A stretch of 64,000 nucleotides of DNA, taken from assembly GCA_030278955.1 (NCBI GenBank), contig JAOANR010000004.1, forward strand, positions 52,765,459 to 52,829,458, in the 5' to 3' direction. The position numbers and the translations under genes were made by a program. Positions 33,339 to 45,500 of the stretch are shown here, piece after piece; the first letter of the stretch is position 1; each line of letters opens with the position of its first letter. Below the pieces are notes generated by a model. It searched no databases. It saw nothing but the letters and a program-made list of their open reading frames with translations, and was not told the DNA's origin. This DNA is from Hygrophila difformis (Eukaryota > Streptophyta > Magnoliopsida > Lamiales > Acanthaceae).

Positions 33339-35400
33339 TATATATAAAATATTATTTGTGTAGTCAACTTATTTTCCACTTAAGTTGATTGGGGAATTAA
33401 TCATATTTTTCATGTATGCCATAAAAGCAAAATAAGATCCTTTAAAAAGAGACTTCACAAATCACAACACTTGTGGTTCTGACAAACTTTGTAGTTTTCA
33501 TGGAAAATTATGTAAGGGTGAATTATGTAGAGGCCTAGAGGGTTTGGATATAGTATGTTGAACTAGAAAAATTCAACAAGTGCTGATGTGTTGACTCGAT
33601 TAGTACGTCGGGCTGAATATTGATAATGCATGTGATGTGTAGTATAGGAAAACCTTCAGCAATTCGATAGGAACTGATTAAGCTCCCAAATTAAATCCTA
33701 TATAATTGGATTTATATAATCACCTTTTAATTGGATTTATTAGCTAGACATATCTATCTATAGAGGAAAAATAGTAATAAAAGTGAAGTTAAATAATTGA
33801 GTAAGTGGAACTGTACAACACCTACAAATTGATTGAGGCTTATTGAATTTTCCTGTGTCAAACTATCAGTGGTTGCCATTTTCCCATGTGACCTGCACGT
33901 GATCTTACACCAAAGCAAATTTGACTTTTGGTTTTTTTTAAAAAAAAATAAAATAAAATAGAAAAATATAATTGGTTCTTTTTATATAATTACCTTAGCT
34001 TCATTAGAATCACTTAATTTAAAATACTGCTACTATAAGTCTTATAAAAAATTGGAAGTTACTACAAGGCTTACCTATCTCCATCTTTGCATGTGAATTG
34101 TGATGCTGTGACCTGTGAATAAATATAATTTTTAAAAAAAATAAGATAAATTAAAAAAGTTTCCAGGCTTGGTAGAAAGACAATAATTACCACATTCATG
34201 GAGACATCACAGACAAATATTAGTATTCTCAAGGGAACTATCATATATGGTCACAGTTATATTATTATTTCACCTTTAATTATAACTCATTATCAGTATT
34301 ATACTTCAGCATCCCGTATAAATTTACTAAAATATTTAGTGATTTTATAGTAGTGAATTATGTAAATATGAAATTTCAGGATTAAATAATTTGGGTAAGA
34401 ATTTAATATATATATATAATTATTTTTATTATAAATATATGGTTATATATAGAGAGGAATAGAGATATAGATATATTTTAAGTGTTGAGTCACTCCCTAA
34501 ATTTTATCTAAAAAATTACTTAAAAATAAGAATTGTGTGTACTTAACCAACTTCAATCCATAACAATTGATGGCATGTTAAACTATAGCAGTAATAACTT
34601 TATTAATTAATGAATAAATTTGTTGAAGTGGGCTAAAATATCTTATGGAAGCTTCTAAAGTCTATACCTAACACATTTGATAATGTGCAAACAAAAAGAA
34701 AATTTAAAACATATAACAAAAATGAATAAATAAAGTATGCATCACTGGGGAAAAAGAAGTGAACTTTTCCAATTGCAAAGGGCCACTCCATCTTGGGGTT
34801 TCTGATAATTAAATAAAGTAAGTATGATGCCTTTTTTTTTTCACACTCCATTTGGGCGAAACCTATGTATCAATTTTTTTTTCTATTTGACTATTAAGTA
34901 TTAAATTTTAAAATTATGTTCAATGATCTTATTTCTTTGTCTCATTTAATTTCAATATTGTAATTATACTACAAGAAATCTCACCGTTTGAAATGAATTG
35001 TGTAACAGGGATAAAATATCAGCATTATGTTATATATTTTAGATTTAAGAAAAAATTAAAAATTTGGAAAAACGATTTAAAATTAGAAGTAGATATGACT
35101 TGTTTTGGATCCCTCTCACAAGCCCTTCGTTTTCAACTACTAAAAATATTCCTCTTCACATAGTTTATTAGTGATCTCAAAATGGGTAGGTGTTTTTTAA
35201 TTCTTACTTTTGTTTTATTTGTTTTTAATTCAAAACTAGAAATAACATAAAATATATATATATAACACCCACCGTACCGGCACCCCCAAAATAAAAAATA
35301 ATAATAAAACAAAACAAAAGAAAAGTAAGTAATTAAAATTATGCCTACATCTCAATTTTTTAATAAGAGGAAAAACACCTTCAACAATTGAGAAATTCAA
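33339..35400. other. AT-rich intergenic DNA
   Basis: No gene recognised. A CACTA-like ACTACAAGAAAT string occurs at about 34969-34980 but without subterminal repeats or partner end. Confidence 0.5.
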
Positions 35401-35418
35401 TATACCAATTATTATCAA

Positions 35419-35520
35419 ATGCAGTTGGTCTGAGCGGTATAAGATTTTGGTAACTTAAGTAAATGTCTCGGGTTCGAGCTTAAAATTACAAAATGCAATA
35501 TGAAGTATTTCTCAAAATAT
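35419..35520 (+). repeat. SINE, tRNA-derived
   Basis: A box TTGGTCTGAGCGG (35425-35437) and B box GGGTTCGAGCT (35470-35480) have correct order and spacing for a polymerase III promoter of tRNA origin. The cloverleaf 3' half is missing, so this is a SINE head and not a tRNA gene. Confidence 0.55.
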
Positions 35521-36240
35521 TTCAAAAGAATGGATAATTGAGTGATAAAGAAACTAAAGACATGCGTACATTATACTACAGAGCCAATTAATAGTAGAAG
35601 TTATGTATAGACTGTTTAGTAAGAAAAAAAAATAATAATTATAGTAGAAGTGTAGGGACTTTTATATGATTGAATTTGCACATCAAAAATTTGCCTCTGA
35701 AGTAGCTATATATATCAAGTTGAGATCTCCAGAGCCAATTAATGTATCAATGGGGTGTCATCATTATGTAGTAATCAACATCACAGTCTTTTGTGATTTT
35801 TAATAAGCTTAATTGTAATGTTATATGAAAATAAAGAGGAAAACAAAAGGGGCAAATATTAGGAGGCAAGCCTCCCCAGATATAAACAAAGGTATTGATG
35901 ATCTGCTGTATACAGTAATGATGAAGAGATGACACACCTCACATATTATACAATGCTTAGGTCTTTCAACTCAAAAAATTTTAACACGTTCAAAAAAATT
36001 AGGGGGCCGAATATTTTGAGACCGGGGACCTAATATATTCGACACAATTCATTTGAATTGTTGAAATTATAATATCTAGTGCTTTTAACTTTACAAAGCC
36101 ATTGGTGAAATTGACACATAATTTCATGAGCATCTTTATTTTTTTGTGCCAAATAGCAATTTCATGAGCACCTTAAAATGGTAAATTTAGTGCCAAGCTC
36201 CATCTTTATCTCATGTGCATTGTATAACAATTTGGCAAGA
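35521..36240. other. AT-rich intergenic DNA
   Basis: Nothing recognised. Confidence 0.5.
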
Positions 36241-36249
36241 ACTATAGAG

Positions 36250-36330
36250 TATGAGGACTTGGTTAAGTGGATAAGTTATTTGTCTTCTAATCTTATGGTT
36301 AAGATTCAATTTCCAACCCGACTCTCTATC
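36250..36330 (+). repeat. SINE-like tRNA-derived head
   Basis: A-box-like TTGGTTAAGTGGATAAG (36259-36275) and B-box-like GGTTAAGATTCAAT (36298-36311) lie about 30 bases apart. No boundaries found. Confidence 0.4.
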
Positions 36331-38169
36331 ATTCTCATTTGTAGTTTCTCTATTATGGATTCTCACTACCTTTTTTCTTTGGTTAATAGCTTTGTAAAAA
36401 GAAATTAAAAATAAATATGACGAGAACAAAAGAAATGACAAGTTAAAAATCTATGGCAAGATTTGGTACTGATTTATATTTTATATATATTGGGACGTTT
36501 GAAAGTTGAAAATTTTCTTCAAAAAAGTAAAATTTGGGTTCGATTTGAAAACATGGCAAAGAAAACTTATCAGTAGTTCGGTTTTCTTTAATAATATAAA
36601 CCTGCCCATGTCTTCTAGCAACAAAATAACAAACAAAAAGATGCATATGTCAAATAAAATGTCCGTCCGAATTGAACAAGCTGAATTATAATTGCACATA
36701 CTGAATATGTTCAATTTTAATTTAATCACATCAACTTTTTTTTTTTTCAAAATATTTGACTTCCCTACCAAATTCATGACAAGAAAACACCCAACATAGC
36801 CATTTGCCAAAAGCTGACTTTCAATGCCCTTTTCTGAACTTCAAAGTTTCAAATAATTGATCATTAATTCTTCTGCACTTTCCAACAGATATTTAAAAAA
36901 AAAAAAAAACAATGCCACTACTACTTTATTTATAACAATAATACAAGACCAAAGAATAAAGATCAGGATCTATTAATAACGTATTGACAATTTGTTACAG
37001 AAAATTGTAATTATTGAAGTAATGTGTATGTGTACACCAATGTATAGGGATTATAGGGAGTTTGGTAAGAACAATTTGTAATTTAACAGGTGAAACAAAT
37101 GAATGGAGCTTGAATTTGTTGGAATAATTTATTAATAGGTGAATTAATTACCATAAAAATTAAGCTTGATTGGCCATAGCCCATCTTTTTATTGTAATTA
37201 ACAAATTAGACTTAAATTAAGCTACATTCAAGATTAATTAAACATGCATTGAGCTTATTGAACTAATTCTCCATTCAATTCATTAGTAATAATTTAAGTT
37301 AGGCTCGAAAATCTAACATCAACTAATGCCAAACAGCAGCAGCCCTACCCCATATTCACCCACTTTCTGTGTCTTGTATCTTTCTCATCCTCTCAGAGCT
37401 TATCCTTTGCCACACATCATATTTCCTTTCTCTTATTATTACTTTTTTTCTTGAATAAAGACAAACAAGTAGGTAAATTGGAACCCAAAATTATTACAAA
37501 AGTTATGGATGCAAAAATGGGATTGAAATTCAACCATGACAGGGTTGAAAAATAAATGAACTGGTCAATTTTGGAATTGAATACTTTCTGTCTTTTGGGC
37601 TTATATATGATTTCTATTTAGCAGAAAAAGAAATGAAAGAAAATAAATTAATTAATGGCATTAAGATGACTTGGCCGGGTTCTTTGTACTAATTACTCTA
37701 GTGTGCAGTTTGTAACTTATTTATTAGTAAATAGTATATTTAATATTTCTGGTCGCCACAAAGAAATATTTGATCCATATATGTACCAGAAGGTAACCAA
37801 ATTAGTTCCAGAATTTAATGAAAATCTGGACCACTTTTTACCAGAATTTCCACTGCAGTATAGAAATGGGTGACTACGCATGAGATATTAATGATCTTAC
37901 ACCAAACTTTCTTCAATTTTGTAGGTATGAGTTTGAAACATTCACCAAATCCCTAACAAGCTGAGATGTGTATGCAAGTCGTGTAATACTCCAACTCCAC
38001 ACTGATTTTACCTTTTAAACAGTAAAATATTGTTACCACAGTTGCCTGCACAAACAAGATTAATACTTCACGTTACCCAATCCTTTTGTAATACTGTGAA
38101 CTAACTAACCATTAGTATTAATAATACATTGAACTGAAAAAAGGTTATTATGTAGTAAAAATTCGATTT
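36331..38169. other. AT-rich intergenic DNA 3' of the MYB gene
   Basis: No open frame or repeat pair of interest. The stretch next to 38170 should contain the MYB 3' UTR (transcribed leftward). Confidence 0.5.
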
Positions 38170-39073
38170 TTATTTCATCTCCAGGCTTGTGTAGCCAAAA
38201 ACCCCAGATTTTAGGCCCAGAAAATTGTACCCAGAAGTAGAACTAATTACACCATTCCCTTTACTACAACTGCAGTCTTTGCTGTTTTGAATCCCGAGGC
38301 TACAAGCAAAGCACAAGTTATTATTACCGCCCGTCGTTGCTGTCCCAATTGGATCCTGAAAATTATTGATTTGTTGGTGATGATCATGAGGAGGGCTGAT
38401 TCTGAGATCAAGATTCAAATCCGGGCACTTTATGGCTTCCCTAATTGGGCTGTTCAATGCCGCCTTTTGGATTGAATTGTTCTCCTCTGACTTTGGATTT
38501 GCGGCTGAAAAAGAAATCGTCGTCGCTGTCGTCGTCGCCGTTATTGTTGTCGTCGTCGCTGCTGCTGCTGCTGTAAGGGGAACTGCTTTCGAAGACGGAT
38601 CATTGATTGGCCTGTGTGTTGTGGGATCGATTCCTCGGCTCAGAAGCTTCCTCCTTATGTGAGTGTTCCAGTAATTCTTGATCTCATTGTCCGTTCTCCC
38701 CGGCAACCTTCCGGCAATCAAAGACCACCTGGAGGAAAGGACAGAAGTAATTAAAATTCAATTGTTTTGTATTGTACAAAACACAATTGTATAAAAAAAA
38801 TTAGACTTACTTGTTGCCGAGGTGGCTGTGGAGTTTGATGATGAGCTCATCCTCTTCTTCCGTGAAGTTGCCGCGTTTGAGATCGGGGCGGAGATAATTG
38901 ATCCAGCGGAGGCGGCAGCTCTTGCCGCAGCGGAGGAGGCCGGCGGCCTTGGGGAGGGAGCGCCAGCAGCCCTCGCCGTGGGCACGGATATAAGCGATGA
39001 GACGGTCATCTTCTTCCTTAGTCCAAGCGCCTTTGTTGGTGTGGGCTTTCTCGCAGCAAGGAGACCTCCCCAT
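38170..39073 (-). CDS. MYB4: R2R3-MYB repressor, subgroup 4 (MYB4/MYB308-like)
   Basis: Nuclear DNA-binding protein of the R2R3-MYB family; subgroup 4 members repress phenylpropanoid and lignin genes. Exon 1 is 39073-38811 and exon 2 is 38728-38170, joined across an 82-bp GT-AG intron, giving 273 aa. It opens [20 protein letters not shown], with R2 (about 13-63) and R3 (about 66-114) containing Trp17, 37, 57, Phe70, Trp89 and Trp108. Subgroup marks follow: [14 protein letters not shown] (C1), the EAR-type repression motif DLNLDLRIS at about 191-199 (C2), a Cys cluster at 227/230/240/242 (C3), and the C-terminal YNFLGLKSG...SLEMK (C4). The usual intron within R2 is absent. The bHLH-contact motif has His84 where a Leu is expected. 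An Ala/Thr-rich tract (about 139-160) is encoded by trinucleotide repeats. The first ATG of the longer frame, 39112, is rejected because family proteins start MGRSPCC. Confidence 0.95.
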
Positions 39074-39427
39074 GATATAGTAGTGTATTGGCAAAGCTGG
39101 AAAAATAATCAACTCAAAAGGCTCAAGACTTAAAGCTTCTCCTAGAGTGAAGATATATATACTTTTGCACTTTTTTTTTTCCTTCTGGTTTCTTATACTA
39201 TATGGGATGGGTTTAATTAAAGGGGTACACTTGACACTGGAGGGGATGTATCATGTATTGAATTATGTCTAGCAACTTGAGACTCAATGCCTTGATGTGG
39301 GCTGGTGGTATATATATAAATGCTTTTGACTCAATTGTGAGAGAGAGAGAGAGAGTAAATGCTTCTAGATGTGAGTTGGTGAGGCAGGTTGGAGTAGAGT
39401 GGGAGCTGTGTTGGTGCATATCATTTA
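39074..39427 (-). promoter_or_regulatory. MYB promoter region
   Basis: A TATATATA box on the minus strand at about 39152-39162 lies about 80 bases before the start codon. A GA microsatellite occurs at 39339-39354. Two MITEs sit further upstream (39428-39948). Confidence 0.6.
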
Positions 39428-39686
39428 CTTCCTCCGTTCCTTATTAAATGCACATTTGAGATTTTGTTACTGTTCATTGAGTAACTTTGATTCGACTTTT
39501 TAATGCAGTTATATAAGATAAAATATAGTCAAGTGGGATCTTGTTGGATTCGTCTAATCGCATAGATTTAGAATATCAAATTTTCAAAATTTTTACATGT
39601 ATACATTTTGAGTTATGAATGATTAAAAATGTGTATTGGATTGCGTGAAATGTGGGTCCGTAGCATTTAAAAAGGAACGGAGGAAG
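39428..39686. mobile_element. Stowaway-like MITE, family A copy 8
   Basis: 259 bp between TA dinucleotides (39426-39427, 39687-39688). Inverted ends CTTCCTCCGTTCC and GGAACGGAGGAAG are perfect, and the family A core is intact. It is in the upstream region of the MYB gene, about 350 bp before its start codon. Confidence 0.9.
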
Positions 39687-39695
39687 TATATAATA

Positions 39696-39948
39696 CTCCC
39701 TCCGTTCCAAAATAGTAGTCTTTTTAGAGATGAAAAAGTGTTCCACAATAGTTGTCATTTTGGGTATTTCTATGAAAGTTTTCCAATATTACCCCCCTTA
39801 TTCCCCCAATGGTATTTATTCTCTCTCCACCCCAAGTATATTTCTTGGAAAGTGAGAGGGGTAGAAATGGAAGATTGTGTGGTAATAATTGTGTTTCTTG
39901 GTTTGTGTAATATTTGCTAGAAAGACAACTAAAAAAGAACGGAGGGAG
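39696..39948. mobile_element. Stowaway-like MITE, family B
   Basis: 253 bp between TA dinucleotides (39694-39695, 39949-39950), with inverted ends CTCCCTCCGTTCC and GAACGGAGGGAG. Its interior differs from family A: subterminal TAGTTGTC/GACAACTA-type arms. It lies 9 bp from copy 8, so two unrelated MITEs are stacked in the MYB upstream region. Confidence 0.88.
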
Positions 39949-41888
39949 TAATATAATGTGTGTGTGTGTGTATATATACATGAGAGAATCATTACCATTA
40001 TCATATTGATATAGGGAAAATGTATGGATGTGTCATTTAGTGTGTTTAGCAAAAGTGAGGTATTAATGAAAGGCAACCTTCAGGTAGGTGTGTGTAAAGT
40101 AATACAGGTAGACAAAAGCTGGTGCGTTCTGAACTACCTTTGATTAATAATTGTCACTTGAAAATCATAACCCTGATATAAATTTGGAAACACAAACACA
40201 TCAGATATTTTTCACAAGCTGACTAATACAGTAATAACTCATCACTCCACTGTAATTCCAACTGGCGAATCAAATGTAAATGTACTACAGTTAAAATGTC
40301 TTCTTTGGGCAACTGATTTTAGTTGTCTATCATGCAGAAAGGAAATATATACATCTATATATATATATATATATATATATATAATGCACTCACCACACAG
40401 TACACACGTGCAGGGTTAAAAAGTAGATCTAATCCAAGTTATGTAAAATGCAAAACCCTAGTGGGGACTAAGAAACATAATAATGCTTTTGTTATTTAGT
40501 TAGTTGTGGGTGGGAGGGATTAATTAAGCCGAAAACCATTACATCCAAAATGGCTTCTATTTTTTGGCATAGTCATGATGGCAATATTTAGACTTGGTGG
40601 TTGGTTGTGCTTTTATTATATTTGGTGCTCCAACATGCACTACAATACGTTATAAAAAGGAAAAAAAAAGTAAATTGTGCAATATACACCAACATATATA
40701 AAAAAATATACTACTAATTTGTATAAAGGCTTCTAGAAGGTTTGGAGGAAAATGAAATGATGGAGAGTGTGGTTGTAGTTGGATGTGGGCTTGGGCACTG
40801 AATTCTTTCTTATAGCCTAGCTTATGGTGCAAGTTTTAGTGTAGGGAGGTGAGGTTGGTTGAATAGACCCTATTTGGGGTTGTTATATCATACCCCATTC
40901 CCCATGTCCAATTTTCATATGCTTCATCATCTATTATGATCCACCAACTAGTAATTTTCACTGCCCACCCCCAACTTCTATTTAATCCGCAATGACAGAG
41001 GGACAAGAATGTTCATGGGGCCAAAATTATTTTATTGTTTTTTTTTTTTTTTTTTTTTTATAAATGTAAAGGGAATAGTTAAGCATCTACAGATGGTGTC
41101 TGGGTCTACAATATGTTTATATAGAGCGGTAGACAATAATCTGGAAACATAAGATGTGAGCCAACTCATGTGCCTTGGGAACAGACAGACAGACACAACA
41201 AGACTCATGTGGGCATTGTCTTGAAAACACTCTTACCTACTTCTTTTGGTTTACTTCCCTACATTCCATGTGAGATCCACTTCAAAACTAGGCTGTGTGT
41301 CAACTCACCCTTACTAGGTGGGCAATCATAGATATAATAACAAAATTTTAGATTGAATTTCCTGAAATTCCTTCAATCATTCATCTCTATTTAGTCATGC
41401 TATTTCCAGAGAGAACATTGGTGTATCACAGCTCAATTATTCTCCAATACGCACGTGTATGAATGGGATCTAATATGCACCTATGTTATGCAGTGTGTGG
41501 ATCAGGATTAAGATAAGCAAGAAACATATATGAGCAATAGGGCCATTTTGCTACGTCTTCCATATGAATCATATTTTCCATAGACGATAAGAGGAATGTG
41601 TATATATTAGTGTAGGTTAATTACCTTGTATCAATCATAGGCCAGTGTCGCAGAGAAAATTCCTTCTGTCCTAGCAAACTGTAAATCTGTATGACAACAA
41701 AGTCACCTCCCATCCTTGATTAGCACAAAAACCAAATTATAAAGCATTTGATATATCTCACAATTTACTGGATTTAGTGCAGATAACCAAGGATTACGTA
41801 ACTGCCAAAGAAACACTTTCTGCCAGGATGATGCCGCCTTTCCAGAGTTTCAGGCTGTGCCTGAATTCAGAAAGCTTTAATGTGGAGT
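39949..41888. other. Intergenic DNA between MITEs and Gypsy element
   Basis: Contains a TG/TA microsatellite (39956-39977), an AT microsatellite (about 40356-40382) and a T run (41039-41059). No gene recognised. The last five bases (41884-41888, GGAGT) are the left target duplication of the Gypsy element. Confidence 0.5.
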
Positions 41889-42548
41889 TGTTGGGGCCAT
41901 ATGGAATAGTGGGCCGCGAAAGAGCTATTGGGCCATAAGACATGGGCCGGAAGAAAGAGGAAGTCCAAAAAGAAGAATGGGCTCGAGATTGGCAAGGCCG
42001 AAAGCACATAGTAAACCAAGGGAAGAGATCGGAGCTGATGAAGATTTCGGCCGAAATGGGTGGAAATAGCCGAAACCAAAACAACCGAATCGAAGAGAGA
42101 AAGAATTCGGCTCAGAGGAGTTAGCCGGAGAGCGGTTATTCCAGCTCCGGCTATAAATAGGGGACGACACACTCAAAATCAGGGAGATCAATCCAACCCC
42201 CAAATTACCTTTATCAATTTTAATTCCTTGTTATCTTTACTGCTTTCTTTACAGCTTTCCTTTACAGCTTTCCTTAGAATCTAGCCTAGTTTGTAGCGGT
42301 TACCACTTCCAAATCCACCGTTGCTCCTTAGCAGCTGGTAGTTTGGTTCTCTGTCTTTGGTGAATTCCGCCGTTGTTTCTTAACAACAGGCAGATTCTCC
42401 GTTGTATCGTGTTATTGTTGGTCAATTCAAGGAAGATTCATTCAATTGTGGGCGCATTATTGTTAATTCGAACCCGTAATCGGTTTGATCCTTTTCCGAT
42501 AGCCTCCCTTGAGGAGAAAAAGGTCCTTGGCTGCACCAGAGCCAAACA
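41889..42548 (+). repeat. 5' LTR of the Gypsy element
   Basis: 660 bp, TGTTGGGG...AAACA. TATA box CTATAAATAG at 42151-42160. Identical by reading to 53810-54469. A TGG-starting primer-binding site follows after one base (42550 on); I do not name the tRNA. Confidence 0.95.
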
Positions 42549-42572
42549 GTGGCACGCCCAGTGGGACGCGGA

Positions 42573-45500
42573 ATGGCGTTTGAACAAGCAACTCCAGCAG
42601 CAAACACGGCGGCGAGGACCGACTTGCCGCCGATTCAGGAAGAACGCGCACCAGAAGCCGGAGAATTCCCCCCAGGGTTCCCCGGACCATCACATTTCCA
42701 TAATCAGGAGTTTTCAAACGATGATTTAACCCCGCGATTCCGAGATCAGGTTCAATTTATGGTGGAGGCGGCGGTTACCAACTCGGTTCGCCAAATCGAA
42801 GGAAATATCCTGGCAGCAATGCCAGCCATGTTTAGAGCCGAAATTGCGAGGAGTATGTATCCGATGGGAGCGCAGCAAGCTCCAGTGGCGCAAAATCCAC
42901 CACAAAATCTTCACAATTTTCAGCAGCAGGCCTTTAGGCCGCCAGGAGGGCATGGAGCTCGGCCTTTTGTTCCTCCGCAGCAGAGGTACGATCAGCAGCA
43001 GAATCAACCGCCTCAACCAGTAGTTCAACCGCCTGCTCCAGTGGTTCAACAGCAATACGCACCACTTCAGCAGAATCCACCACAACTGGTTGATAGAGAG
43101 CTAATTGCCGAGATTATTCGCACACAGTTTGGGAATCTCATCGGCCAGGAGAATAGGCCGATGTATCGGAAACCTTATCCGGATTACATCGAGGAGCAGT
43201 ATCCACTGCCTAGAGGGGTGAAGGTTCCAGATTTTAACACTTTTTCTGGAGAAGTCGGCCGCTCTACCATCGAGCATATCGGCCGATTTACAGCTCAGTG
43301 TACCAGAATCGCGCAAAATGATTTTCACAAGCTAATATTGTTCAGTTTGTCATTAACTGGCCCAGCATTCGAGTGGTACATTAATCTGCCAGCGGGATCG
43401 GTCAATACTTGGGCCGAAATGGAGCGGTTATTCCATGACCGATTCTATAATACTAGTCCGGAAGTTTCGGTAGTTGATCTGACGTCAACCAAACAGAAGG
43501 CGTCGGAATCGGTTACTGAATTCATGGAGAGATTTTATGCAGTGAAGGCTCAGGTGAAGACAATGCTGCCTGAGCATGAATATATTCAAATTTTAAAGCA
43601 GAATTTGAAGTTTGCCATCAAGGACAGATTGATGGTAACAAGACCGAGGACGGTAGCCGAATTAACGGCTGAAGCAATAAGGATGGAGACATATTTGGCG
43701 GAACAGGCGGCTTTCAAATCAAGCCGAAGTCAAAGTGGAAGGTCACAACCTATCCAGTCAGCTGCCTCATTTGCTGAATCTCTGGATAGATGTGAAATTC
43801 AGGAAGAGTACAACGCGGAAGACGTTCCTGCATTAGCCGAAGTCGCGAGGGCAGAGTTAATCATAAAAAAGCCTATGACTTGTCCAGCACTTCGGCCAGC
43901 AAGAGGCAAGGAGAAAGAAGGAGGAGATGAATCTCAAAGGTTTTACTCTTTCGACTTGTCACAAATGGACGAAATATTTGATTATTGTCAGAAGAACGGA
44001 TTGCTAGAGTTTAAAGGAAACCATCCACAGCCTACCAAGGATCAGTTGGAGGCCGGATGGTGCAGATTTCACGGATCAGCCACTCATTCCACGGCCATTT
44101 GTGGGCATTTTAGGAAGCTGATTCAGAAACATGTTGATGATGGGAAGCTGAAGTTCCCAGAAAGGCTTATGGCAGTCGATAAGAATCCGTTCCCAGCTGC
44201 CAACATGGTGATGGTGCAGCCCAACCAGAATAAATCGGTGCATGACCGATTGGGGGATCAAACATCATCTAGCAAGAGCTCTGTGCACGATCGGCTTGGG
44301 GATCAGCCATCGGCTCAGAAGTCAGGAGTATGGAAAAGGCTAGGATCTCCGAAGGGAAAAGAGAAAGTTACAAATGTCTTTGACCGATTGGGGAACTATG
44401 AGGTAAAAGAGTGGATCAAGCAATCGGAGAAACATCAGGAGATCGAGGTTGGAGATAGGAGTGAGAGACCGACGTTGAAAATCATAACCAACGGATGGGA
44501 CTCAGAGATGAAGTTAACAGCCGATAAGCAGAATGGAAAGACTGTGATACAGATCACAGTCCCTGAAGAAGCAGTTAGCCCCGAAATGAAAAAGCTTAGA
44601 AGGCCACCATCAAATACTCAGGTAGGCCGATGGGTCCGAAACTCTCCAGAAAGAAGGCATTTCGATCAGCGCCGACATGACCATTCAGCTTGGAGGGCAG
44701 AGGGGAGGAAAGTCCCAAAAGGAAAGGGATCATATCGTACTTTCAAACGAAGAATGCAACGGCTTAAAGCAGCTGCTGCTTCTGAGCAAGAGGAGTATGA
44801 TATGATGCATATGGAAGAGGACTTCCCTGATGACTGTTCGTTCTCGGGAGGACGAATACTCAATAGGGTATTTTCCGCTCGTTTGAGGTCCGAATCAAAA
44901 GAAGAGAGGAAGCCGAAAGAAAGACAGGATCGGCTGAAGAACAAGACTGAGTTTCGGCCGAAAGTAGTTCAGCCAAAAGCTGAAAGTGAGCAGCCGAAAG
45001 AGGAATGGAAGCCTAGACCAGTCCGAACCAGGGAGTGGAAGCCGAAGACAACTATCATTCCGAATAGTGATACACCCCCTGTTGGGCAATTTAAGTTCGA
45101 CTTCGGATCTAGCGCGAATATGGTGACAGTAACCACCGAAGAGAAAGAGGAGTATTGGTCGGATTCCGAACCAGCTGTGGTTTTCTGTCAAAAGGATGGA
45201 GAATACTATGGTGATGAAGAACCCATAGTGGATTTTTGTTTCGATAAACTTGAGGTATTTCGGCCGGAAGCCGAAATAGAGAAATCTTTTGAGGAAGGAT
45301 ATAAGGCATTCGTTCCAGAAGCTCAACCAGGTACGATTTTGCCTCCAACTGCGCAAATGTCCCAGCATGTGAGGCCTTTATACGTTAAAGGTTGGGTCAA
45401 TGGGAGACCACTAAGAAGAATGTTTATCGACGGTGGGGCCACAGTTAATATCATGCCACTATCCACGCTAACGAAGATAGGCCGCTCGAAGGAAGATTTA

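Noticed and set aside
34968..34985. Second CACTA-like end (ACTACAAGAAAT)
   Set aside because: No subterminal repeats, no partner end, first base missing.
39074..39112. Upstream ATG extension of the MYB frame
   Set aside because: Would add [13 protein letters not shown] before the family-typical MGRSPCC start; treated as 5' UTR.
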